A stretch of DNA of 64,000 bases from Bin5 sp965221345. Its GTDB lineage: Bacteria; Chloroflexota; Anaerolineae; Caldilineales; Caldilineaceae. Both the position numbers and the translations under genes were made by a program. The DNA lies in assembly GCA_965221345.1 (NCBI GenBank), contig CBDCSD010000001.1:744001-808000 (forward strand), in the 5' to 3' direction. Of the stretch, positions 52,515 to 62,506 are shown piece by piece. Positions within the stretch are counted from its first letter, which is position 1. Every line of letters starts with the position of its first letter. The notes below the pieces were generated by a model that saw only the letters and a program-made list of their open reading frames with translations, was not told the origin of the DNA and did no database searches.

Positions 52515-55500
52515 CTACTTCGGCATATCCCGCAGCGCATTGAAGACCGGCAGGTTGCCCCAATGGGGATCCACAATCCCCCACTGGGCCTTTTCCGTGC
52601 CATTGGCCACCACGCGGAAGTTCAGATTCCACAGGATCGCCGGGCCCGCCCAACCCCATCTCTTCATCATTTGATAGGCCTCGACCGTCCAGGCAGCCTG
52701 TTCATTGTAGTCGTTGTCGTTGGCGTACCCGTACCGCGCGTCAAAGGCGCCCCCGGCCGCCCAACCAAACTCGGTCGGCCAGATGCGTTTGTTGGCGGCG
52801 CCGTACGTGACCGCGATGTTGCGATAGCCCTCCATCGTGCTGCGGAAACTCCACGAATGGTGCGGGCTGTCGCAGGCGCCGTTGAAGCCTCTGTTGCCAT
52901 GCTTCTGTATCGCTTCACAGCCCTGCTGCCACGTGTAGGACGGCGGCACGTTGTATCCGCTGGGATGCGCGCCGACGCCATCCATGTAGCTGTTGAGGCC
53001 GGCCTGGAACATCTTTTCCAGGTATTCGAAATCATCCATCGCCGCGATACCGCCCCTGCTCTGTGGCGCGCCATTGCTGGCCGCCGGCGTCAACGCGCCG
53101 CTGATCACCAGCATTGACGGGCACGCCCTCTTGATCTCCGTGTAGGCCGGTCTCAGTAGCGCTACATATTTGCCCGGATCCAAAGGCAGGTTGCCCCACT
53201 CGTAATGCAGATTCTGCTCGTTCCAAACTTCGATCGCTTTTAAGGAGGTGCCGCAATACTTGCCGGCCATCGCCCCCAGGAATCTGGCGAACGTGTTCGG
53301 ATCTGCCGGAGGTCCGCCCACATTCGGTTCGAAACCTCCTTCGCGCGCCCAGGGCGGCGCATTGACAACGCTGAACAGCAGGCTGATGCCGGCGTTATTG
53401 GCCGCGTCGATGATGCCCTGCATCGACCCCCAATCGTACTGCCCCTGGTTTTGTTCAAAGACCTTCCATTCGATCTGCTGCTTCACCCATCCGAAGCCCA
53501 TCTCGCGCGTCTTTTGCATAACCTGACCGGCCTGGTTATTGTGGACCATATGGGCCTGGACTCCATAACCGAAGCTGCCGCCGCCACTGGGCGCCGGCGC
53601 TGCGGGCGCAGCCGCGGCCGGCGGCGCAGGAATATCGGCAATCACGGCGACTGTGTTCAGCGGACCGCTGGCGGTCGTCAGTTCAGCAAACACCCAGCCC
53701 TTCTTGCCATTGCCAATATCGATCTGCCACCAACTTCCCGCTCGGTTCTTTCCAAAAATGAGGTAGGGCTGACCGGCGTTGAGTTGGCCTACAATCGGAT
53801 AGTTCGTGCCCGGCCCTTCACGGACGTTTGTGTTCTGCGTGCTGACTAGCCTCGAAACTTCAGGCGTGGCTGTCGGCACCGGCGTGTTGGTTGCCACCGG
53901 CGTCGGCGTCGCCAAGCTCAACGCTACCGTATTCTGCGGGCTGGCCGCCATGCGGCTCCCCATATTCGAGATCTGCACAACCTGGGCCTCGACATGGACA
54001 TCCCCCTCGCCGGCCGGCGCCATAAATGTGTATACCGGGTTTTCGATGGGAACCGTTACCTCCTCCATCAAGCCGCCGTCAGGGTGGAAAATCCTGTAGA
54101 ATACCTTCAGCATCGCCGGCGCCGTGTTCACGCCCCCACCCGTCTGGAACTGGCGGGCGACCTCCCACAGATCCGGGTCCACATCCCCGGAATCCACATC
54201 CCGCACCATCACCTGCGTCACTTCGTATCGCTCCAGCAAGTTGAGTTTGCGGGCAAAGCTGCTGCTGTTCTCGATCGTAACGATTCGCTCCATCTGCTGG
54301 TCGTCGGTGTAGGCGTACACATAAGCCCCAATCGCATCATCCCAGGCCACGGGGCGAGTAATTCGCGGGTTGACCGCCGCCACCTCGACATCTGCGCCGG
54401 GTAGGATTACCCCATCTTCTCCTCCCAGGCGGATCTGGGCGACCAAAGGTTGAAGGGCCTGCTGAAAGCCCTTCAGCCACAGCTGGTTTCCGCTTCGTTC
54501 CACCGACATGCCCGGCAGTTCCACCTGCACCTTGCGCCGGTCAATCTGGTCTGTGGCGTAGGCCAGCAGGGCTCCCATCTGCCCGCCCAGCTGATACGCT
54601 GTCGGGTCGGCCGGACCTGGAATCAGAACGCGGTCAGCTACGCTGCCCAGGGCCTCCCAATTGTAGCCGCGTGTGTTCCAATCAACCGCCGAAATCTGCT
54701 GAGGTGATTCCACCCGCACAGCCAGCCAGCGATTCATATCGGGCGCGTGCAGTCGTTCAGCCAGACGTTCAATGAAGTAGGTGAACGCTTCCTCTCCCGC
54801 CGGCGTCGCATCCAAGCCGCGATAGTCGATAATGACACCCGGGTAACTGTACTGGGACAGAAGACCGGTGATAGCGGAAAGTTGGTTTTGCAGTTGGCCC
54901 GATTCCACCAGCATGTTGTGGAGCAGGTCGCTGCGTGGAACTTCTCCGCTATGCCAGTTGCGAAGGACCGGCACGATCGCATAGTTGCCGGCGGGAGGAT
55001 TGGAGCGCACAACATCCAGCGCGCCGTCCCCCCTTAGGAAAAAGCCAGCCACGGCAAGAGTTGTAACGGCAGCGTTCGCCAGACTGGGTGGAGCCTGCTC
55101 GCCGACCCCAATGTTGGCCCCCACTCGCGCCGGCGGCGCGCTCGTCTGCATCACGACGAAATTGGCCGGTGGCGGTCCGTCAGTTCGAGCTTCAATCCGG
55201 TCGGTCGTGGCTATGATGGAACTGGGCACATACTCCCAACTGTCCCCATCCCAGCTGTACAACTCCAGCGTCTCGTAAGGCTGGCTGTCATTGGGAATCG
55301 GGATCTGTACGATGCTCTGCTCCAAGCGTCCGCCGCGCACGTCCACTTGGTAGATCGGGCTCTTGGCTTCCAGACCCGTTGTGGCCAGCGCATCGCGGGC
55401 GGTCATCCATTCCTGGCCCGCGTTCCCGTTCAGAAACTCTGCACGTGGAATGCTGTCAAGGTTGACGCGAAAGGATTCAAATACACTTTCCGGAGGAAAA

Positions 55501-55733
55501 ACGATCGTCGTCCCGTCCGGATCCATTAGCGAGCCCCCGTTCCTGTCAATCGTCGTAAAGGACAGGAACTGGATGCGCTCAAGCAGACTGATCGGCGGCA
55601 GCAGCAACGCGGCGATGATCAGGGCGGGAATCAGAACAAGCGAAATAATGGCCGTGACGACCTTCCGCAGCCCGGAGGCCGGCCTTGACTCGGGTTGGCG
55701 CGGCTCATCATAATCTAAAGAAGACCTTCGCAT
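52515..55733 (-). CDS. Membrane-anchored GH18-like / SH3b / clan A glycoside hydrolase protein
   Basis: 1072 residues. One N-terminal TM (VVTAIISLVLIPALIIAALL, about 25-45); an extracytoplasmic region; a GH18-like segment around 300-450 with GVIIDYRGLDATPAGEEAFT then YFIERLAERLH, as in spore-type chitinase-like proteins but without the DxxDxDxE acid; a T/P-rich linker (about 606-622); a bacterial SH3 domain at 626-690 (NVREGPGTNYPIVGQL, WWQIDIGNGKKGWV); an Ala/Pro linker; and a TIM-barrel hydrolase from about 721 with acid/base in IEVWNEQN (838) and nucleophile in IWPTEFGWA (986). GGAGG precedes the ATG. Probably binds and remodels cell-wall or surface polysaccharide. Confidence 0.82.
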   Translation of the reverse strand: MRRSSLDYDEPRQPESRPASGLRKVVTAIISLVLIPALIIAALLLPPISLLERIQFLSFTTIDRNGGSLMDPDGTTIVFPPESVFESFRVNLDSIPRAEFLNGNAGQEWMTARDALATTGLEAKSPIYQVDVRGGRLEQSIVQIPIPNDSQPYETLELYSWDGDSWEYVPSSIIATTDRIEARTDGPPPANFVVMQTSAPPARVGANIGVGEQAPPSLANAAVTTLAVAGFFLRGDGALDVVRSNPPAGNYAIVPVLRNWHSGEVPRSDLLHNMLVESGQLQNQLSAITGLLSQYSYPGVIIDYRGLDATPAGEEAFTYFIERLAERLHAPDMNRWLAVRVESPQQISAVDWNTRGYNWEALGSVADRVLIPGPADPTAYQLGGQMGALLAYATDQIDRRKVQVELPGMSVERSGNQLWLKGFQQALQPLVAQIRLGGEDGVILPGADVEVAAVNPRITRPVAWDDAIGAYVYAYTDDQQMERIVTIENSSSFARKLNLLERYEVTQVMVRDVDSGDVDPDLWEVARQFQTGGGVNTAPAMLKVFYRIFHPDGGLMEEVTVPIENPVYTFMAPAGEGDVHVEAQVVQISNMGSRMAASPQNTVALSLATPTPVATNTPVPTATPEVSRLVSTQNTNVREGPGTNYPIVGQLNAGQPYLIFGKNRAGSWWQIDIGNGKKGWVFAELTTASGPLNTVAVIADIPAPPAAAAPAAPAPSGGGSFGYGVQAHMVHNNQAGQVMQKTREMGFGWVKQQIEWKVFEQNQGQYDWGSMQGIIDAANNAGISLLFSVVNAPPWAREGGFEPNVGGPPADPNTFARFLGAMAGKYCGTSLKAIEVWNEQNLHYEWGNLPLDPGKYVALLRPAYTEIKRACPSMLVISGALTPAASNGAPQSRGGIAAMDDFEYLEKMFQAGLNSYMDGVGAHPSGYNVPPSYTWQQGCEAIQKHGNRGFNGACDSPHHSWSFRSTMEGYRNIAVTYGAANKRIWPTEFGWAAGGAFDARYGYANDNDYNEQAAWTVEAYQMMKRWGWAGPAILWNLNFRVVANGTEKAQWGIVDPHWGNLPVFNALRDMPK

Positions 55734-56256
55734 TTACTTTTTCCTCCATTCCGCGCTGCTTTCGATCAGCGGCGCATTGAACACGAATACTGTGTATTGG
55801 CGGGCGCCCAGTTGCAGCGGTCGCTTCGCGTAGATAAGCCGAAGCGACCGCGCATATGTCAATCTCCTGCGCTCCGCGCCACGCGGTTGAGCCCGGGGAA
55901 TTCTCTCTGTTGCCCGTTGCCAAGTCACCGGGTTGCCGCCAACTTTCTGAATGGCTGGAGCCGACAGCGGGCAAACCCGGCCATCGGGCTGCCGCGCCAA
56001 AGGCGAAAACTCTGCGACCGGGCAAGGAGTGCATCTTCCTGCTTGGCGCACGCAGTTTTGTATCTATCTTAGCACAAGCAAAATACTGAACAAAAACGGT
56101 TACATTTCAGAGGACGCCGCCCATGCATGGAATGACTGCGCGTCCCCGTTTGTGTTCCACAACGCACCGGAATTCGCCGCGGCCCACCAGCGTGTATCAT
56201 GACGCCCTCCGCCCCCGTCCCCTTTGGCGCGCCTATGAATCTCGTCCGGGAAATGA
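55734..56256. other. Intergenic region, nothing recognised
   Basis: Divergent spacer between the large surface hydrolase and proB. Moderately GC-rich, without tandem repeats, credible small genes or tRNA. Short open frames lack ribosome binding sites. Confidence 0.5.
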
Positions 56257-56286
56257 TTGCCGAATCGTTCCTCACTGCATTATACT
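56257..56286 (+). promoter_or_regulatory. Candidate promoter of proBA
   Basis: TTGCCG at 56257-56262, 18-bp spacer, TATACT at 56281-56286, giving a leader of about 80 nt before proB. Confidence 0.5.
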
Positions 56287-56373
56287 GTTAGCGTTATCCC
56301 AGCGACCAGGAACTGCGCATTGGGAAACTGGCTACTGGTGAACAGGTTCCATTTTTCTGGCGGGACGGGAAGG

Positions 56374-57477
56374 ATGTATCGTAGAATCGTCGTAAAGTTG
56401 GGCACAGGTGTACTGACCAAGGGCACCCGTTTCCTCAACCAACCGCAAATGGTGGAACTGACCCGTCAGCTCGCGTCGCTCCATCATCAGAACAAGGAGT
56501 TGATTGTCTGCTCCTCCGGGGCTCAGGCCGCCGGACGGGCGCGCCTGCAATTCCCCGACCTGCCCAACACCCTGTCCAGCCGGCAGATGCTGGCCGCAGT
56601 CGGCCAGAGCCGACTGATGCTCATGTGGGAACGGTTCTTCGAAATCTATGGCATACACGTCGGGCAGATTCTGCTCACCAGGGCCGACACGGAAAACCGC
56701 CAGCGTTTTCTGAACGCCCGCGACACCTTCAGCGCCCTGCTAAAACACCGGATCGTTCCAGTCGTGAACGAAAACGACGCCGTGGTTGTCGAAGAGATCA
56801 AGGTTGGCGACAATGACAATCTCTCGGCGCTGGTGGCTGTGTTGACCGACGCTGACCTGCTGCTGATGTTGACCGACCAGGCGGGTCTGTTTACGGCCGA
56901 CCCGCGCACCGACCCAGACGCACAGTTGATTCCTGAAGTCCAGACCATCGACGATTCCCTTCGCGCCCTTGCCGGCAACACGCCGTCCGGCCTGGGGATT
57001 GGCGGCATGAGCACAAAACTACAGGCTGCGGAAACCGCCTGCCGCGCTGGCACCGACGTCGTGATCGCCGACGGCAGCGCACCGGACGTGATCTTGCGCA
57101 TAGTCGCCGGTCAGCCCGTGGGAACCCGTTTCCCCGCGCAGGAAACACCGCTGGAGAACCGCAAACGCTGGATTCTGGCCGGCCCTGCCCCCTCAGGCCG
57201 TCTGCTCGTGGATGCCGGCGCCGCCAAAGCCTTGCGCCTTCAAGGCAATAGCCTCCTTCCCGTTGGCATCACTGCAGTGGAAGGCGAATTCGAGCGGGGC
57301 GACGCCGTCTTTGTGAAGGAGGGGAATGGGTCGGATCTGGCGCGCGGTATCACCCGCTACAGCAGTAATGACCTCCATCGCATTCGCGGCTGCCAGTCGC
57401 ACGAAATCAGCGAACGGCTGGGCTATGGCTATGGGCCGGTGGCGCTCCACCGCAATGACATGATCCTACTGGAATAA
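56374..57477 (+). CDS. proB: Glutamate 5-kinase
   Basis: 367 residues, full length with the C-terminal PUA domain. First step of proline synthesis: phosphorylates glutamate. Amino-acid-kinase signatures: YRRIVVKLGTGVLTKGTRF, CSSGAQAAGRARLQ (Gln in place of the usual Val/Ile), VVNENDAVVVEEIKVGDNDN with LSALVA, LLLMLTDQAGLFTADPR and GIGGMSTKLQAAETA. PUA region: GRLLVDAGAAKALRLQG to the end. GGGAAGG precedes the ATG. 17 nt upstream of proA in one operon. Confidence 0.95.
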   Translation: MYRRIVVKLGTGVLTKGTRFLNQPQMVELTRQLASLHHQNKELIVCSSGAQAAGRARLQFPDLPNTLSSRQMLAAVGQSRLMLMWERFFEIYGIHVGQILLTRADTENRQRFLNARDTFSALLKHRIVPVVNENDAVVVEEIKVGDNDNLSALVAVLTDADLLLMLTDQAGLFTADPRTDPDAQLIPEVQTIDDSLRALAGNTPSGLGIGGMSTKLQAAETACRAGTDVVIADGSAPDVILRIVAGQPVGTRFPAQETPLENRKRWILAGPAPSGRLLVDAGAAKALRLQGNSLLPVGITAVEGEFERGDAVFVKEGNGSDLARGITRYSSNDLHRIRGCQSHEISERLGYGYGPVALHRNDMILLE

Positions 57478-57494
57478 GGGCTGGGAGGAAATTT

Positions 57495-58862
57495 ATGACC
57501 TTTTCTGTCAAGGAACCAAGCGCGCGCGCGGAAAGTTCCCCCCGCAACGATCAGGGGGCAGGGCAACTATCCCCAAATGATCCTTCTCAGGCTGGGGGTC
57601 AGCCGGTTGATCTGGAGGCGATGGGGCAGGCCGCGCGGCAGGCGAGCCGCAAACTGGCGGGGTTGACGTCGACGCAGAAGAATGACGCGCTTCATGCCAT
57701 CGCCGATGCCTTGCAAGCGAGGAGCGCAGAGGTCCTGGCGCAGAACGAACTGGACATCGCCGGCGGCCGCACCAATGGTCTCAGCGACGCCCTGCTGGAC
57801 CGCCTGCTGCTGACGCCGGAACGAATATGTGGGCTGGCGGACGACACACGGCAGGTCGCGGCGCTGCCCGACCCGGTTGGCGCCGAACTGGAAAGCCGCT
57901 TGTTGCCCAACGGTCTGCGCCTTAGCCGACGACGCATTCCGATCGGCGTCCTGGGCGTCATCTACGAGGCCCGCCCCAACACCACCATCGATATCGCCGT
58001 CCTCTGCCTGAAGACCGGCAACGCCGTCATCCTGCGCGGCGGCAAAGAGACCCTGCGCAGCAACCTGGCGCTGGTCTCCGTTATTGGCGACGCCCTGCAA
58101 GCGCAGGGCCTGCCCAGCGAGGCCGTCCAATACATCGGTAACCCGGACAGGGCGCTCGTGTCCCAGTTCCTGCGCATGGATAACTACGTTGATATGCTCA
58201 TCCCCAGGGGCGGCAACAGTCTGCATCGCTTGTGCCGCGAGCAGAGCACCATCCCGGTCATCACCGGCGGCATTGGCATCTGCCACTATTACGTGGATAT
58301 CAGCGCCGAACAGGAGCGGGGGATGGACGTTATCGTCAATGCCCGCACCCAGCGTCCCTCGGTCTGCAACTCGCTGGATACCCTGCTGGTCAACCGCCAC
58401 ATCGCGCCCGAGTTTCTGCCAAAGCTGGCGCGGCGTATGGCCGAATGCGGTGTCGAGATGCGGGCTACTCCCGATGCAATGCCATTTCTCTCAGACCACG
58501 GCGCAACAGTCACCCCGGCGGGGCCGGACGACTGGGACACGGAGTGGATGGCGCTGATCCTGGGCGTCAAGCTGGTGGACTCGCTCGACGACGCCATCGC
58601 TCACATTCAAGAGCACAGCCAGGACCACTCCGACGGCATCCTCACCCAGGACTGGAACAATGCCCAACGCTTTGTCGATGCCGTCAACTCCTCAGCGGTT
58701 TTCGTCAACGCCAGCACCCGCTTCAACGACGGCGGCCAGTTCGGCCTCGGTGCCGAGGTCGCCATCAGCACGCAGAAACTCCATGCGCGCGGGCCTATGG
58801 GGCTGGAGGAGTTGACCACATACAAGTGGATTGTGCTGGGCGATATGCACGTGCGCGAATAG
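57495..58862 (+). CDS. proA: Gamma-glutamyl phosphate reductase
   Basis: 455 residues. Second step of proline synthesis, NADPH-dependent reduction of glutamyl phosphate. Aldehyde-dehydrogenase-fold signatures: IPIGVLGVIYEARPNTTIDI, LRGGKETLRSN, VDMLIPRGGNSLHRL and the catalytic Cys in QRPSVCNSLDTLLVN, then VNASTRFNDGGQFGLGAEVA. The first about 38 residues (Ser/Gly/Pro-rich) extend beyond the usual N-terminus; GGGAGGAAATTT before ATG 57495 supports this start. Cytoplasmic; paired with ProB. Confidence 0.95.
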   Translation: MTFSVKEPSARAESSPRNDQGAGQLSPNDPSQAGGQPVDLEAMGQAARQASRKLAGLTSTQKNDALHAIADALQARSAEVLAQNELDIAGGRTNGLSDALLDRLLLTPERICGLADDTRQVAALPDPVGAELESRLLPNGLRLSRRRIPIGVLGVIYEARPNTTIDIAVLCLKTGNAVILRGGKETLRSNLALVSVIGDALQAQGLPSEAVQYIGNPDRALVSQFLRMDNYVDMLIPRGGNSLHRLCREQSTIPVITGGIGICHYYVDISAEQERGMDVIVNARTQRPSVCNSLDTLLVNRHIAPEFLPKLARRMAECGVEMRATPDAMPFLSDHGATVTPAGPDDWDTEWMALILGVKLVDSLDDAIAHIQEHSQDHSDGILTQDWNNAQRFVDAVNSSAVFVNASTRFNDGGQFGLGAEVAISTQKLHARGPMGLEELTTYKWIVLGDMHVRE

Positions 58863-58878
58863 CGTCTCGACCATCCGT

Positions 58879-60375
58879 CTACCGGGCACAGACCGGGGAC
58901 GCGCAGCCTCGCTCGTCCCCGCCCTCAGCCAGCTGTGGTTCGACTATGTCGGCGTAGTCGAGGAGCGCCGCCGCCGCCGTCTCCAGGTCGGAGAAGATAC
59001 CCAGGCCGACTGCCGCAGCCACTGCCGCGCCGACCGCCGCCTCTTCCGTATGTCTGGGAATCAGCAACGGCTTCTCGAAACGACGCGCCAGAATCCTGGC
59101 CAGGAGCCGGTTCTGGCGCACCCCGTTACCCGCCCCCACCAGAAGCGGCGGTTTTCCCACCACCGGCTTCATCTGTTCGTAAAAGTTGAAAAAGCCTTCC
59201 GCCATGCCCTCCAGCAGCGCGCGGGCAAAGTGGGCAGGCGTGAAGTTGTCCGGTGAAAGCCCGCTGAACGAGGCGCGCAGCCCCGGGTCGGTGCGGCTAC
59301 CTGTGAAGAACGGTTCACAGCGCAGCCCGTCGCAGCCGGCGGCGACCGTCGCAGCCAGTTCCGCCATTCGTGTATAGAGGTCCGCTGGCATATCCGTTCC
59401 CAGAAGTTGGGCGCCCACCTGCTGGAAAAAGCGCTGCAAATAAGCATAGGAACGACCCCCGAACAGCCCTCCCCCTATCAGCAGATACTGTCCACCGGGG
59501 AAGGGCCGGTGTTCCAGACCGGGAATGAAATGAAAGCTGCCCGTGCGGGCGGAGATCTGGCCGCCGGTTCCTACGTTCAGGAGCAGACTGCGGCCCGGCT
59601 CCGGCGCGCTGCCGATGAAGCTGGCCTGATTGTCCCCCAGTGCAATCGTCACCGGCGTGCCCACCGCCAGCCCGATAGCTTCAGCCAGCTCGCGGCGCAG
59701 ACCTCCCACCACATCCCCGGCGCGCCCCACCGGCGGAAAGAGTCGCCCCGGTAACTCCAGCCGTTCCAGCAGCGACCAATCCCAACAATTCTCGCGGATG
59801 TCAAAGATCCCGGAACTGGCCGCCAGCGTCGGTTCACAGACCACTGTCGCGCCCGTGAGGAAGGAGACGACCGCATCCGGAACGAAGCAGGCGGTCACGG
59901 GCGGCTCCGGCAGGGCATCTTGCAGACCGAGCCAGTAAAGGCTGGGGCCGAGGAAGCCGGCCGCGGGCAGGCAGCCGGTGTTGCCGAAGGCTTCGCGGCC
60001 TCCGGCGTCAGCGATGAACCGATCCAGCACCGGCCTGTCTGAACCGGGCAGCGGCTGTTGCACCCGCAAGTCCTGCCAGGTAATCGCCGGCGTGGCCGGG
60101 AGAGCATCCGGACCGATCAGGGCAACACCGTGCTGCTGGCCGGTGACGCCGATGCCCTGGACGGCGGCGGGGGCCAGTTCTGCCTCCGCCACCAATTCGG
60201 CCAGGCACTGCACTGTCAGGTCGTACAGGCGCGAAAGGTCCAGCTCGGCGCGGCCAGGTCCGGGCGAAGTACCGGCGCCATTGGCAACTGTCTTGAGGGC
60301 CAGCTGGCTGCCGCTTCCAGGGTCCAGCACCACCGCGCTCAATGAAGTCGTGCCAATATCGAGACCGATAAGCAT
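58879..60375 (-). CDS. FGGY-family sugar kinase (sedoheptulokinase/xylulokinase-like)
   Basis: 498 residues. N-terminal FGGY domain MLIGLDIGTTSLSAVVLDPG, VTGQQHGVALIG and the substrate region ITWQDLR; C-terminal domain LLLNVGTGGQISART, PLLVGAGNGVRQNRLLARIL. GLSPDNFTPAHFARALLEGM and TGQQHG resemble sedoheptulokinase-type members. Phosphorylates an imported sugar with ATP in the cytoplasm. Directly downstream (96 nt) of a MalFG-type importer on the same strand, so it probably acts on that sugar. The substrate cannot be fixed from sequence. Confidence 0.85.
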   Translation of the reverse strand: MLIGLDIGTTSLSAVVLDPGSGSQLALKTVANGAGTSPGPGRAELDLSRLYDLTVQCLAELVAEAELAPAAVQGIGVTGQQHGVALIGPDALPATPAITWQDLRVQQPLPGSDRPVLDRFIADAGGREAFGNTGCLPAAGFLGPSLYWLGLQDALPEPPVTACFVPDAVVSFLTGATVVCEPTLAASSGIFDIRENCWDWSLLERLELPGRLFPPVGRAGDVVGGLRRELAEAIGLAVGTPVTIALGDNQASFIGSAPEPGRSLLLNVGTGGQISARTGSFHFIPGLEHRPFPGGQYLLIGGGLFGGRSYAYLQRFFQQVGAQLLGTDMPADLYTRMAELAATVAAGCDGLRCEPFFTGSRTDPGLRASFSGLSPDNFTPAHFARALLEGMAEGFFNFYEQMKPVVGKPPLLVGAGNGVRQNRLLARILARRFEKPLLIPRHTEEAAVGAAVAAAVGLGIFSDLETAAAALLDYADIVEPQLAEGGDERGCASPVCAR

Positions 60376-60471
60376 TTTTTCTTCTTTCCCGTCCGGAATG
60401 CCTGCAGATATTGAGACGCTTGAAAGTTCCGTGGAGGTAGATAGGGGTGTTAAGGCCTGGTGACTAACCGA

Positions 60472-61320
60472 TTACGACTTGACAGCCCCCATTGTTACTC
60501 CAGAGACGAAGTGACTCTGCAGGCGCACGAATAGAAGTAGGGATGGCAATAGTCCAAGTGTAGCAGCCGCCATCACCAGATTCCAATCGGGCGTACGGTA
60601 CATGGTGCCGAAGAAAAACTCGATACCGACCGACAAGGTCATTTTGGTTTCTTTGCTTATGACGACCAGAGAGAAGAGGTACTCGTTCCAGGCCCAGACG
60701 AAGTTGAAGACGGCAACCGTTACGAATATCGGCCGCGACAGGGGTATGAAGATTCTTACTAGAATGGACAGATCGTTGGCCCCATCAATCCTCGCCGCAT
60801 CGACGAGCTCTTTGGGCAACGTCTCGAAATAATTCTGTATCAGAAAGATTGCAAACGCAGTATGAAAGCCGACGTAAGCGAACACCAGACCGAGGTGCGT
60901 GTTGATGAGTTGCAGGTCTCTCAAAAGCATATAAAGCGGCAGCAGTGCTGTCATGGGAGGCACCATGATACTCGCCATCAAGTAGAAGGAAAGCAGTTGC
61001 GATCCTCTGAATTTGTGGACGGCGAGCGCATAGGCCGCTGGGGCAGAGACGAGAACTGTGGTAAACGAGCCGCCTAAGGCGACTAGGGTGGTATTCAGAT
61101 ACCATCGGGCAAAGGGCGATGTGGCAAAGACCCGGGGAAAGGCTTCCAGAGTAAATGAAAGGGGTACGATCGTAGGGGGATATGACATGATCTCGGCGAG
61201 AGGTTTGAAGCTGTTAGACACCATCCAGTAGAAAGGAAAGGCGATCAGGAAGGCCAAAAGGAGGACAGCGATGTAGATGAGCCATTTTATAATCCTAGTG
61301 CTGGTATCTTCGAACAACAT
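60472..61320 (-). CDS. Sugar ABC importer permease, MalG type
   Basis: 282 residues. Six TM helices starting IIKWLIYIAVLLLAFLIAFP, FYWMVSNSFKPLAEI, and the EAA loop LVDAARIDGANDLSILVRI with FIPLSRP, which contacts the ATPase. C-terminal end HFVSGVTMGAVKS is the classic MalG/LacG ending. ATG 61320 is chosen over a longer frame. No ATPase gene (msmX/malK) is adjacent, as is common for importers sharing one ATPase. Confidence 0.92.
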   Translation of the reverse strand: MLFEDTSTRIIKWLIYIAVLLLAFLIAFPFYWMVSNSFKPLAEIMSYPPTIVPLSFTLEAFPRVFATSPFARWYLNTTLVALGGSFTTVLVSAPAAYALAVHKFRGSQLLSFYLMASIMVPPMTALLPLYMLLRDLQLINTHLGLVFAYVGFHTAFAIFLIQNYFETLPKELVDAARIDGANDLSILVRIFIPLSRPIFVTVAVFNFVWAWNEYLFSLVVISKETKMTLSVGIEFFFGTMYRTPDWNLVMAAATLGLLPSLLLFVRLQSHFVSGVTMGAVKS

Positions 61321-61378
61321 GTACGCTACACCTCCACCGGGCAATCCGAAAGCGCTAACGATTGAAAGGGGTCTGCAG

Positions 61379-62281
61379 CTAGTAGACTTCGCGGCGCAGC
61401 CTGAGGGAAACTGTGGTCAAGACTCCGGAAATCAGGAAGAGAACCACAGCCACAGAGGCGGCATAGCCAAACCGCATGTAAGCGAATGAATACTGATACA
61501 GATAGATGCCGAGAACCTCGGTTCGATGTAGCGGGTCGCCTTGGGTCATCGCCCAAACGACGCCAAACTGTTTGAACGTGTCTATGCCCCCGATAAACCA
61601 GATGATAATGATAGAGTTTCGAAGCAATGGGATCATAATACGTCTGACCACCTGCGAATAGCTGGCTCCGTCGATATAGGCAGCTTCAAACAGGTCCGTC
61701 GGTATCGCCTGGATTCCGGCCAGTAGAATGATGGCGTAATAGCCGACCCTGCTCCAGACAATCACCACCATGACTGACGGCATTGCCAACTTTCGGTCCA
61801 AGAGGAAATAGACGGGTTCGTCAACGAAGTTCAGTTTTTGCAAGATGTGGCTCAGGATGCCTAGGTCGCCCTGAAAGATCCAGGTAAAGACCAGGGCCAT
61901 TACGACGATGGGAGAGACCATCGGCACGAAGAAAATGCTGCGCAACAGGCGTGAGCCTGGGATCCTGGTATTCAAGACGATAGCCAATGGCAAAGCGATC
62001 AGAAACGGGACAACGACGACACCGATAAGGTAGACCACGGTGTTTCTGAAGACCTGCCAGAATATGGGATCCTCAAACAGTTCACGAAAGTTGGCAATGC
62101 CGATGAATTGGCTGTCCCGTCCCATTATGTCCCAATCGTAGAAGGCAATGTGGATACTGCGCAATGCCGGGTAGACAACGGTGAGGGAGACTATGATCAG
62201 GGCGGGGGCCATAAAGAGATAGGGCACCAAGCCGCCCGCCTTAAACGCTGACCGTTCCTTGGTGGATTGCAGAATACGCAT
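61379..62281 (-). CDS. Sugar ABC importer permease, MalF type
   Basis: 300 residues. LVPYLFMAPALIIVSLTVVY with PALRSIHIAFYDWD at the N-terminus; docking loop LFEAAYIDGASYSQVVRRIM with IPLLR. Six TM helices, inner membrane partner of the MalG-type protein 58 nt downstream. Confidence 0.92.
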   Translation of the reverse strand: MRILQSTKERSAFKAGGLVPYLFMAPALIIVSLTVVYPALRSIHIAFYDWDIMGRDSQFIGIANFRELFEDPIFWQVFRNTVVYLIGVVVVPFLIALPLAIVLNTRIPGSRLLRSIFFVPMVSPIVVMALVFTWIFQGDLGILSHILQKLNFVDEPVYFLLDRKLAMPSVMVVIVWSRVGYYAIILLAGIQAIPTDLFEAAYIDGASYSQVVRRIMIPLLRNSIIIIWFIGGIDTFKQFGVVWAMTQGDPLHRTEVLGIYLYQYSFAYMRFGYAASVAVVLFLISGVLTTVSLRLRREVY

Positions 62282-62506
62282 TGGTGACGCTCAGAGACCT
62301 TTCCGACAGGGGGGCGTCTGACTGGCGGGATGGGGATTATTGGAGGCGTGGCTCGCAGACATTGCAGGGAAGTGGGGGGTGATCCTCGTTACAGAAGAGG
62401 ACCGCCCCCTTCACAATCAATTCATTCGTCGAGCGATTCACAGTCGCCGATCAGCCGGCTGCTGTCAACCGATGTGGGGCCAGACTGCATCCCAAACGGC
62501 GCGTGA

